Shown one piece after another: positions 1-5,007 of a stretch of 5,007 nucleotides of DNA. The notes beneath the pieces were generated by a model. That model searched no databases and was not told the origin of the DNA. It saw nothing but the letters and a program-made list of their open reading frames with translations. Origin of the DNA: an uncultured Anaplasmataceae bacterium (lineage in GTDB: Bacteria; Pseudomonadota; Alphaproteobacteria; Rickettsiales; CAIPFW01); the NCBI GenBank assembly GCA_903864455.1, contig CAIPFW010000163.1:1-5007 (forward strand), written 5' to 3'. Made by a program: the position numbers and the translations under genes. How positions within the stretch are numbered: the first letter of the stretch is position 1; each line of letters opens with the position of its first letter.

Positions 1-560
1 AAATAGAATATATAAACAAAATTCGTGATGTATCAGAGAAATTTTCAGAAAGTGCGAAAGCAATTCTCAGGATGTTACCAGAAACAGAAGATAAAAATTC
101 ACCAACTTATAAGGCTTCATTATCTTGCAAGCTTGAAAGCTTAGGACAATTAAATAATACACTTATTAAGAAATTAAATGAATTTAACAAGTTGATAGAT
201 CAAGCAAATATTGCATTTCAACCAATAGATGCAAATAAAAATATAAAAAGTAAAGAAAAGACAAAACAAAAAGACGCTCTTCTGAAAGAAATAGCTGAAA
301 AAGCTGCGGAAATAAAAGACTCTTTCACAGATGGATTTCATGATTTCTATACAAATGCAATCTATCTTAAAGACTTCACAAAAGATAACAATCTATTTCA
401 AAAAGTCAATGCGGCTCTTAAAAAACTCAAAATGGACGTCGAAAATATAATGGAACCAAGTGAAGAAATCAATTTTAAAGATGCAAAAGAAATGAAAAAA
501 CAAAAAGACAAAAATCCAAAGCTAATTAACAGGGGCGCTTTATATCCGTTACGCACTTAA
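1..560 (+). CDS. Hypothetical lysine-rich, probably coiled-coil protein, 5'-partial (C-terminal 185 aa)
   Basis: I do not recognise this protein. The reading frame is open from position 3 to the stop at 558-560 with no stop on the left, so the gene begins outside the window. The first in-frame ATG is at 72, but it has no properly spaced Shine-Dalgarno (an AGG abuts it directly), and the 23 codons before it read as ordinary hydrophilic protein; I therefore treat that Met as internal. The visible part is strongly charged (K, E, D, N), has no membrane segment or signal peptide, and has leucine/isoleucine spacing typical of long helices, e.g. around LGQLNNTLIKKLNEFNKLID and KDALLKEIAEKAAEIKD. Only one cysteine is visible (SLSCKLE). 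The extreme C terminus (RGALYPLRT) breaks this pattern. It could be the tail of a large structural or host-interaction protein, but nothing proves that. It is convergent with pgsA and their stops overlap. Confidence 0.72.
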   Translation, partial: IEYINKIRDVSEKFSESAKAILRMLPETEDKNSPTYKASLSCKLESLGQLNNTLIKKLNEFNKLIDQANIAFQPIDANKNIKSKEKTKQKDALLKEIAEKAAEIKDSFTDGFHDFYTNAIYLKDFTKDNNLFQKVNAALKKLKMDVENIMEPSEEINFKDAKEMKKQKDKNPKLINRGALYPLRT

Positions 561-1135
561 CTTTGAATCAAATATCTCCAAGCTTTCACACAATATTGAT
601 ATCCTGAATAAATCGATAAAATCGACGAAATCCAAAATAATACCAGTCCGAAAATTTTAAAATGCGATAAATATCCAACATCACTCAAAATTAATATTGT
701 AATTGAAAGCATCTGCATCGCTGTTTTTATTTTTCCCAAATGACTTACTGGTAAATCAAGCTTTTGACCGCTCAAACCCTCACGAATACCAGATATAATA
801 ATCTCACGCATCAAAATCGCCAATGCGAAAAATATATTCAAACCCTCCAATTTGTGAAAAAAAATCAACATTGTTATTGCAACTATTACAATTAATTTAT
901 CAGCAATTGGGTCTAAAACACGACCAATATTCGATTGCACACTCCATGATCGAGCCAAATATCCATCCAAAAAGTCTGTAAAACCTGCCAATGCAAATAT
1001 TATTCCTGCCAATATTTTTGTAAAGTCTGTGTCAAAATAAAAAACAATTGCGAATATTGGCGCCGAAAAAAGCCTTAGAATTGTTAATATATTAGGAATA
1101 TTAAACTTTGTGATAGAAAATTTCGCTCTTGTCAT
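557..1135 (-). CDS. pgsA: CDP-diacylglycerol--glycerol-3-phosphate 3-phosphatidyltransferase (phosphatidylglycerophosphate synthase)
   Basis: This inner-membrane enzyme transfers a phosphatidyl group from CDP-diacylglycerol to sn-glycerol 3-phosphate. It makes phosphatidylglycerol phosphate, the precursor of phosphatidylglycerol and cardiolipin. The complete CDP-alcohol phosphatidyltransferase signature D-x2-DG-x2-AR-x8-G-x3-D-x3-D is present: D54, D57-G58, A61-R62, G71, D75, D79 (192-aa numbering). These aspartates bind the metal and perform catalysis. The N terminus FNIPNILTILRLFSAPIF and several hydrophobic segments match the family, as does the 192-aa length. The frame could start 13 codons earlier (1174). 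I choose 1135 because GGAGG lies 5 nt upstream of that ATG and because the extra N-terminal residues are not family-like. It is the last gene of the rne cluster, following the dioxygenase-like gene by about 57 bp. Its stop overlaps the stop of the opposing gene. PgsA is favoured over the related PssA or cardiolipin synthase by the N terminus and length. Confidence 0.93.
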   Translation of the reverse strand: MTRAKFSITKFNIPNILTILRLFSAPIFAIVFYFDTDFTKILAGIIFALAGFTDFLDGYLARSWSVQSNIGRVLDPIADKLIVIVAITMLIFFHKLEGLNIFFALAILMREIIISGIREGLSGQKLDLPVSHLGKIKTAMQMLSITILILSDVGYLSHFKIFGLVLFWISSILSIYSGYQYCVKAWRYLIQS

Positions 1136-1140
1136 CTCCG

Positions 1141-1145
1141 CCTCC
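1141..1145 (-). promoter_or_regulatory. Shine-Dalgarno GGAGG that decides the pgsA start
   Basis: On the minus strand GGAGG sits 5 nt before the ATG at 1135-1133, ideal spacing. The upstream in-frame ATGs at 1174 and 1147 have no comparable site, and the 1147 ATG runs directly into this motif. This supports a 192-aa PgsA over the 205-aa version. Confidence 0.7.
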
Positions 1146-1192
1146 ATTTCGACACCAACACATTCATTAATCAATTATCACTGCAACTCTTA

Positions 1193-2014
1193 TTAATATT
1201 TTCTATATTCCTCTCTTCCCGACAGCACAACGTCAAAACGATAAACATCATTACCATCATGCTTTCCTACATATTTTGCAAATGAACCACCCGTTTTAAT
1301 TGTTTTTTTACCACTTCGAGTTGAAAGGTCGCAAGAATCCTTTTTTACTACTGGCTCTTCAGGAAAATCTTCATTGCGATTATTTTCACATCCATGAATA
1401 TCAATTAATTCATAACCAAAGGACTCACTTCTATCGATTTTCGATTTTTTTCCTGCGAATCTGATTAAATCTTCTCTGCTCGGCACATCTATCCAAACAA
1501 TTTTCTCAAGTCCAGAAAAATTTCTATGCTTAATAGACATATCGATTCTTTTTGCGCAGTCAGAACATGGTCGAATCAATATAAATCGATAAAAGCCCGC
1601 ATTATCAGAGCTAGTGCTACCATTATTTGCAAAATGCGGGTCATACATTTGCAATTTTTCTTGATTTTTTGACAATTTTCTTGCATTTAAACCCTCCTGA
1701 TTGAAACCATGAGAATTTAATTGCCAAATTTGAAGAGATGTATTCGTTATCGGAACGCAATTTTTATCCAAAACATACCCCTCGATTATAATCGCCTCTC
1801 CTTGTGAGAAAAAAAGATCTTTAGTTTTTCTTGTTAAGTTATTCGTGCGGTGAAATTTTTTTGGCTTCGGCAAAACGTGATACTTGTCATTTGTCGTTAC
1901 TCTACAATTAAAAATTGTATCTCGACTTTCTAAATCAACATTGTTTATCGAAACATTTGCAAAACTCTTGCAAGCAATAAAAATCAAAAGAAAAAAGAAA
2001 AATTTTTTTAACAT
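1193..2014 (-). CDS. Secreted intradiol ring-cleavage dioxygenase-fold protein (protocatechuate 3,4-dioxygenase-like), probably non-catalytic
   Basis: The N terminus MLKKFFFFLLIFIACKSFA is a signal peptide with a likely cleavage after A19 (S-F-A), so the protein should be exported. An alternative is lipidation at C15, but FIAC is a poor lipobox. Residues 72-103 (GEAIIIEGYVLDKNCVPI, then IWQLNSHG) match the beta-sandwich core of intradiol dioxygenases, whose equivalent reads G-x-I-G-V-D-G-P then FWQANAxG. Residues 124-148 (YDPHF, then DNAGFYRFILIRP) continue the fold. By eye alignment the four iron ligands (Tyr, Tyr, and two His of the RPAHIHF block) are not conserved: the segment after IRP reads CSDCAKRIDMSI. 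The mature part has six cysteines (37, 86, 150, 153, 209, 228), compatible with disulfides in the periplasm. A GAGGTG Shine-Dalgarno lies 6 nt before the ATG. The gene lies 30 bp after rne and just before pgsA. Fold assignment is fairly sure; the substrate is unknown and ring cleavage is doubtful. Confidence 0.8.
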   Translation of the reverse strand: MLKKFFFFLLIFIACKSFANVSINNVDLESRDTIFNCRVTTNDKYHVLPKPKKFHRTNNLTRKTKDLFFSQGEAIIIEGYVLDKNCVPITNTSLQIWQLNSHGFNQEGLNARKLSKNQEKLQMYDPHFANNGSTSSDNAGFYRFILIRPCSDCAKRIDMSIKHRNFSGLEKIVWIDVPSREDLIRFAGKKSKIDRSESFGYELIDIHGCENNRNEDFPEEPVVKKDSCDLSTRSGKKTIKTGGSFAKYVGKHDGNDVYRFDVVLSGREEYRKY

Positions 2015-2020
2015 TGGCTA

Positions 2021-2026
2021 CACCTC
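2021..2026 (-). promoter_or_regulatory. Shine-Dalgarno of the dioxygenase-like gene
   Basis: GAGGTG on the minus strand, 6 nt before the ATG at 2014-2012, inside the 30-bp gap after the rne stop. It supports the chosen start, which also places a classic signal peptide at the N terminus. Confidence 0.65.
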
Positions 2027-2044
2027 ATCATTCATTTGTTATTT

Positions 2045-3997
2045 TTAATTATCGTTTAAAGTTTGATACCATTGATTCCAAACTTTCTCAATTGCAACAT
2101 AATCTGAATCATTATTTATTTTGTTTGCGTTTTTATCAAGTGAAAAATTATGATTTTTGACTTCTTTATTATCATTAAATTCACTCGCTTCATGAATTTT
2201 TAATATTGACGATACCAATAAACTATGAGTTGAATCTTTTGTTTTTTTACTTACAAACTCTCGATTGCTTTTTTCAACAACTTCGTTTTCCTCAACTATC
2301 TCTAATTTTAAATCCTCGTCATCCAAACTCTCATCCTTCGGCAACTCAATTCTTTCAATCAGATATGGAACCGAGGAATCATTACGATTGATAGAAAAGT
2401 GTATTTTACAGTTGAAATGCTTTTCAAGATTTGAAATTTCATTTTTATGCTCATTTAAAAGTAAAGTAAAAATACTTTCGCTAGCCGAAATATGAAAATT
2501 CGCATCACCACCATTGATTATATTATTTTTAATATCATCAAAAAGATTCGCAATGACAAATTTTGGCAATTTGACAATCCCCCTACCCTGACAATGCTCG
2601 CATTTCATACCTTGAACGTCGAATAATGATTGCTCTGTTCTTTGACGAGAAATAATCATCAAACTGTATTCGTATATCAAAGTGATTTGAATTTTTGACT
2701 TATCATACTGCGACATTCGCCTCGCAATATTCTCAATCGTTCGATTATTTTGCCCATCTTTCATGCCAATCAAATCAATCACGATGAGGCCAGACATTTT
2801 TCGCAATTTAATTTGATTCATTGTTTCTTGAATCGCTTCAATATTTGTTTTTAAAGCGGTTTCTTCTATGCAAAGCTCATCCTTATTTTTTCCGGAATTG
2901 ACGTCAATTGCTATTAATGCCTCCGTTTTATCTATGACGATATAGCCGCCCGACCTCAAACTTACAATATTTGAGAACAAATTATTAATCTGGTCATTAA
3001 TTTTATATTTTGAAAAAATTGACCAATCCAAATTGTATAATTTAATCATATTCAGATAATCGTTCGCATAAGACCTTGCAAAATCTATTGCATGTTGATA
3101 CAAACTCTCACCCTCAATAATAATACTTGAAACATGAGAGCTGTTCATATTATTAAAAATATTGCGAATCGCATTCGTCTCCTGATAAATAATTGCAGGT
3201 GCAGTCTTTATTTCAGAAGATGTTTTTTTGATAAAATTCCACAACTTTGTTAAATAATTGAAGTCCTGCTTGATTTCTGAAGTTGTCCTGCGAATTCCTG
3301 CACTTCCTATAATCACACTTGAATTTGAATACAGCTTTAAATCCTTTAATATAATTTCTAACCGCCTTCTGTCGATTAAATTTGTTGCGTTTCTTGAAAT
3401 AGAACTTTTACCACCTTTATTCGGCATATACGAACAATATCGCCCCTGAAGAGTAATAAAAGTTGAAAGCATAGCACCCTTTGTATCTCGCTCCTCCTTT
3501 GCAATTTGAATCATTATGATTTGATTTTTTGATATAAATCCTTGGCGATAGACATGAAAAGGATTTTCTAAATTTTTATTTCTAGGTGCATGATGAATAT
3601 TTTCTTTTGTATTCGCCTCATCATTTTCGTTAACTTCCTCAGATTCATCCTCTTTATCGTCAGAAAATACACGATTTATATCGTTCAATTCTGAATCTGA
3701 GAAAACCGCTTCATCGATCTCCTCCTCTTCCTCGATAATTTGAGTTTTTGAGAAATACACTGGGTCTATCTCTGAAAACGGCAAAAAGCCGTCTCGTCCG
3801 TCTTTTTTATATTTTACAAAAACCGCCTGCAGAGACGGTAAAACCTTTGTTATGACTCCAAAATGAATCGAGCCACGGCCATAAGATAAATTTTCATAAA
3901 AATCTATGTCCTGTAATTGATTGTTATAAACGGATGCAACTCTCACCATATCCTCATTTGTTCCGTCTATCAACATTACTGTTTTTTCTTTTTGCAT
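2045..3997 (-). CDS. rne: Ribonuclease E/G family endoribonuclease
   Basis: RNase E cuts single-stranded AU-rich RNA and drives mRNA decay and rRNA/tRNA processing. In this 650-aa protein the N terminus MLIDGTNEDMVRVA opens the fold. An S1 domain covers about 40-185 (GVITKVLPSLQAVFVKY, GFLPFSEI; aromatic RNA-binding F60 and F71). It is split by an acidic insertion at about 87-135. The 5' sensor region is about 170-240 and the DNase I-like catalytic domain about 350-450. Both metal-binding aspartates are present: D365 in AIDVNSG and D408 in GLIVIDLIGM (E. coli D303 and D346). The Zn-link CxxC is C466-C469 (CEHCQGRG). A small domain follows to about 550, then an acidic low-complexity tail ending in an aromatic patch (VWNQWYQ). 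The tail is much shorter than in E. coli (1061 aa in total). Oddities: the sensor residues equivalent to E. coli R169/T170 read G231/S232. No Shine-Dalgarno is seen; Met8 is an alternative start. First gene of the cluster, with its own promoter. Confidence 0.95.
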   Translation of the reverse strand: MQKEKTVMLIDGTNEDMVRVASVYNNQLQDIDFYENLSYGRGSIHFGVITKVLPSLQAVFVKYKKDGRDGFLPFSEIDPVYFSKTQIIEEEEEIDEAVFSDSELNDINRVFSDDKEDESEEVNENDEANTKENIHHAPRNKNLENPFHVYRQGFISKNQIIMIQIAKEERDTKGAMLSTFITLQGRYCSYMPNKGGKSSISRNATNLIDRRRLEIILKDLKLYSNSSVIIGSAGIRRTTSEIKQDFNYLTKLWNFIKKTSSEIKTAPAIIYQETNAIRNIFNNMNSSHVSSIIIEGESLYQHAIDFARSYANDYLNMIKLYNLDWSIFSKYKINDQINNLFSNIVSLRSGGYIVIDKTEALIAIDVNSGKNKDELCIEETALKTNIEAIQETMNQIKLRKMSGLIVIDLIGMKDGQNNRTIENIARRMSQYDKSKIQITLIYEYSLMIISRQRTEQSLFDVQGMKCEHCQGRGIVKLPKFVIANLFDDIKNNIINGGDANFHISASESIFTLLLNEHKNEISNLEKHFNCKIHFSINRNDSSVPYLIERIELPKDESLDDEDLKLEIVEENEVVEKSNREFVSKKTKDSTHSLLVSSILKIHEASEFNDNKEVKNHNFSLDKNANKINNDSDYVAIEKVWNQWYQTLNDN

Positions 3998-4038
3998 ATT
4001 TTTTTAAATATTTTGATTGATAAGTCTTTATATGATAA

Positions 4039-4066
4039 ATTATATTGATAAAAAAGTTAACGTCAA
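4039..4066 (-). promoter_or_regulatory. Sigma70-type promoter of the rne cluster
   Basis: On the minus strand TTGACG (4066-4061), a 16-bp spacer and TATAAT (4044-4039) match the housekeeping consensus at 5/6 and 6/6 positions. Transcription would begin near 4032, giving a leader of roughly 35 nt before the rne ATG. The two downstream gaps show no comparable promoter, so this one probably serves rne, the dioxygenase-like gene and pgsA together. Confidence 0.7.
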
Positions 4067-4130
4067 GGAAAGGTTTAGATTGTGAGATTTGTTTTGTTAC
4101 GAGAGTCGTCAGCAATAAGTTAATTTCAAC

Positions 4131-4159
4131 TTGATATCATTTTTAATTGCTTATATAAT
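4131..4159 (+). promoter_or_regulatory. Sigma70-type promoter of the 72-aa ORF
   Basis: TTGATA (4131-4136), a 17-bp spacer and a perfect TATAAT (4154-4159) form a near-consensus housekeeping promoter reading right. Transcription would begin about 4166, some 24 nt before the ATG at 4190. It diverges from the rne promoter; the two -35 boxes are about 65 bp apart. AT-rich DNA gives TATAAT often by chance, but the correctly spaced -35 makes this one credible. Confidence 0.6.
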
Positions 4160-4189
4160 ATGTATTGCAATCATTAATATATTTTTTAT

Positions 4190-4408
4190 ATGACTTTCGA
4201 TGTAAACAATCACACACAACAACCAGAAAAAACTTGGTTTGAAAAAAGAAGGGATTTAAAAGGCAATTCTTCTTTTGAGTTAAATGGAGTTTATTATCCT
4301 TATCCACAATCTGTAAAAAATGAAAATGGTAAAAAAACCTATAGATTATTAGATGTAGAATACTGCTTTGAAAAAGGAAAATTGCATTTCTTAAAAGATC
4401 GACAATAA
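4190..4408 (+). CDS. Hypothetical small hydrophilic protein (72 aa)
   Basis: I do not recognise the family. The frame starts at the first ATG after an in-frame stop (4175-4177) and ends with TAA at 4406-4408. The product is soluble-looking and has no signal peptide or membrane helix. It has a basic N-terminal third (EKTWFEKRRDLKG) and then a stretch that looks like short beta strands (FELNGVYYPYP, KTYRLLDVEYCFEKGKLHFL), with one cysteine. Such composition is unlike a random frame in this AT-rich DNA; the overlapping minus-strand frame by contrast is F/L/I/C-rich noise. A good promoter ends about 30 bp upstream, but no Shine-Dalgarno is visible. The stop lies right at the edge of the IS5-family remnant, so the original C terminus may have been cut and the last residues may come from the junction. 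It may be a complete small gene or a truncated one. Confidence 0.55.
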   Translation: MTFDVNNHTQQPEKTWFEKRRDLKGNSSFELNGVYYPYPQSVKNENGKKTYRLLDVEYCFEKGKLHFLKDRQ

Positions 4409-4969
4409 AAGCTGTCTGCAATTTTATCTCGCTAATCCCCTCAGCAAAACCATACTATGAGCCATATAAATAAAACTCTTTGTTGAGATTGTGTATTCCT
4501 AATCTTTACTTAATCTACGATATCCGTTGAACCAAGAAAACGTTCTTTCGACAACATATCTATAACATTTTCCAATTTTATTACCTATATGAATCATCTT
4601 TCCTATAGCTAGCAAATATCCCCATATATCCCTTATCTGCAACAATTGTCTTGATGCTTAGATATTTCCAGAAAGCATCACCCATAACTTTAACTCCTCA
4701 TTTTGTATCATGAATATTAGCACTATGAATCTCTACATCTAATATGAGACCGCAAATTTGTAGAAGAAATTTATTTTTTCCTTCCATTTATTCTTTTATA
4801 CCTATCAAAACCAAGATCTTCGCCTATAATTATAAATCTTGGTAGTTTGGGAATCTACAACGCATTCAGTTATGATTCATATTCATTTATCTCTATATCT
4901 CATGAAAAATGAATAGACGGTCTCCCAATTAGGAAAATCTTTAGAGGATTAAACCCATTGCATTTTCTT
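4409..4969 (-). mobile_element. Decayed IS5-family insertion sequence (one end preserved)
   Basis: The body is the broken transposase described separately. The end after the transposase stop probably lies around 4409-4425, where AAGCTGTCTGCAATTTT precedes the gene's 3' end as the terminal repeat does in this family. The exact outer base and target duplication cannot be fixed because the other end is missing. The opposite side stops being recognisable at about 4963, roughly where the 36-bp palindrome begins. The transposase N terminus and the second terminal repeat are absent from the window. Confidence 0.6.
4424..4963 (-). pseudogene. IS5-family DDE transposase, degraded fragment
   Basis: Reading the minus strand across shifting frames recovers the transposase in order: MQW, then KDFPNWETVYSFFMRYRDK; VVDSQTTK (first catalytic Asp, codon 4855-4853); GEDLGFDRYKRINGRKK in another frame; LILDVEIHSANIHDTK and KTIVADKGYMG (second Asp, codon 4637-4635); then YRYVVERTFSWFNGYRRLSK (Glu, codon 4549-4547) and SFIYMAHSMVLLRGLAR before the stop at 4426-4424. 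This D...D...E arrangement with VERTF-W-RYRRLSKDYE is typical of IS5-family transposases of the IS1031/IS427 type. It cannot be functional. There are stops after MQWV, after YRDK, after IHDTK and after RLSKD, and frame changes near 4820, 4780 and 4575. Only about 36 codons separate MQW from VVDSQ, where I recall about 60-65 in intact relatives, implying an internal deletion. The N terminus before MQW is missing. Confidence 0.85.
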
Positions 4970-5005
4970 AAATTTCTTGATAAATAATTATTTATCAAGA
5001 AATTT
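4970..5005. repeat. Perfect 36-bp AT-rich palindrome
   Basis: The two 18-bp arms are exact reverse complements around a centre between 4987 and 4988; the left arm is AAATTTCTTGATAAATAA. There is no spacer, so RNA would need a small loop at the AATAATTATT centre. It begins 7 bp from the last recognisable transposase codon. It might be a transcription terminator-like hairpin, a small palindromic element inserted in the IS, or an assembly-edge product. Only 4 G/C pairs fall in the stem, and no distinct T-run follows within the window. Confidence 0.8.
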
Positions 5006-5007
5006 CT

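Noticed and set aside
72..74. ATG at 72 as the true start of the left-hand gene
   Set aside because: The frame stays open to the window edge with protein-like codons before it, and the only purine motif (AGG) abuts the ATG with no spacing.
1136..1174. Longer pgsA start at 1174 giving 205 aa
   Set aside because: The added 13 residues are unlike the family N terminus and that ATG has no good Shine-Dalgarno, whereas GGAGG sits 5 nt before the ATG at 1135.
2206..2495. Two plus-strand open frames of 61 and 76 codons
   Set aside because: They lie entirely opposite the conserved rne coding sequence, overlap each other in different frames, and give serine/phenylalanine-rich products with no family resemblance.
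3258..3449. Plus-strand 63-codon open frame
   Set aside because: Antisense to the 5' sensor region of rne; no promoter, ribosome site or recognisable motif.
3998..4189. Possible tRNA, small RNA or riboswitch in the rne upstream spacer
   Set aside because: No cloverleaf, T-loop motif or strong hairpin seen; the two divergent promoters and AT-rich leaders account for the spacer.
4143..4421. Minus-strand 92-codon open frame opposite the 72-aa ORF
   Set aside because: F/L/I/C-rich product without recognisable motifs, starting inside the IS end and running across the plus-strand promoter; it looks like the antisense shadow of the 72-aa ORF.
1..5007. CRISPR array or tandem repeats
   Set aside because: Reading through the window I found no regularly spaced direct repeats; the only clear repeat is the palindrome at 4970-5005.

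Overview
The window is AT-rich (about 30% GC by eye), with mostly AT-ending codons and tightly packed genes. The RNase E, the phospholipid synthase and a small secreted intradiol-dioxygenase-like protein together suggest an alphaproteobacterium with a reduced genome, most likely Rickettsiales or a similar intracellular lineage. The lineage is inferred from composition and protein style, not from any database search.

Layout. Positions 1-560 (+) hold the 3' end of a lysine-rich, probably coiled-coil protein of unknown function; its frame is open to the left edge, so the gene starts outside the window. Convergent to it is a minus-strand cluster read right to left: rne (RNase E/G, 3997-2045), a secreted intradiol-dioxygenase-fold protein (2014-1193) and pgsA (phosphatidylglycerophosphate synthase, 1135-557). 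The gaps are 30 bp and about 57 bp, and a good sigma70-type promoter lies just upstream of rne, so one transcript is likely. The convergent 3' ends of pgsA and the left-hand gene overlap in a TTAA in which both stop codons sit.

Right of rne, a 192-bp spacer carries two divergent promoters. One serves rne. The other has a TTGATA-17 bp-TATAAT layout and reads into a 72-aa ORF of unknown function (4190-4408, +). That ORF stops at the edge of a decayed IS5-family insertion sequence. Its transposase (about 4963-4424, -) still shows the D...D...E catalytic blocks but is broken by stops, frameshifts and a deletion. The N-terminal side of the wreck meets a perfect 36-bp AT-rich palindrome (4970-5005) at the right edge.

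The rne and pgsA products are housekeeping functions (mRNA decay and rRNA processing; anionic phospholipid synthesis). No clearly new multi-gene system is visible. The points most worth a second look are an RNase E whose 5'-monophosphate sensor pocket appears altered, a secreted dioxygenase-fold protein that seems to have lost its iron ligands and gained cysteines, and the promoter-driven small ORF squeezed between rne and the IS remnant.
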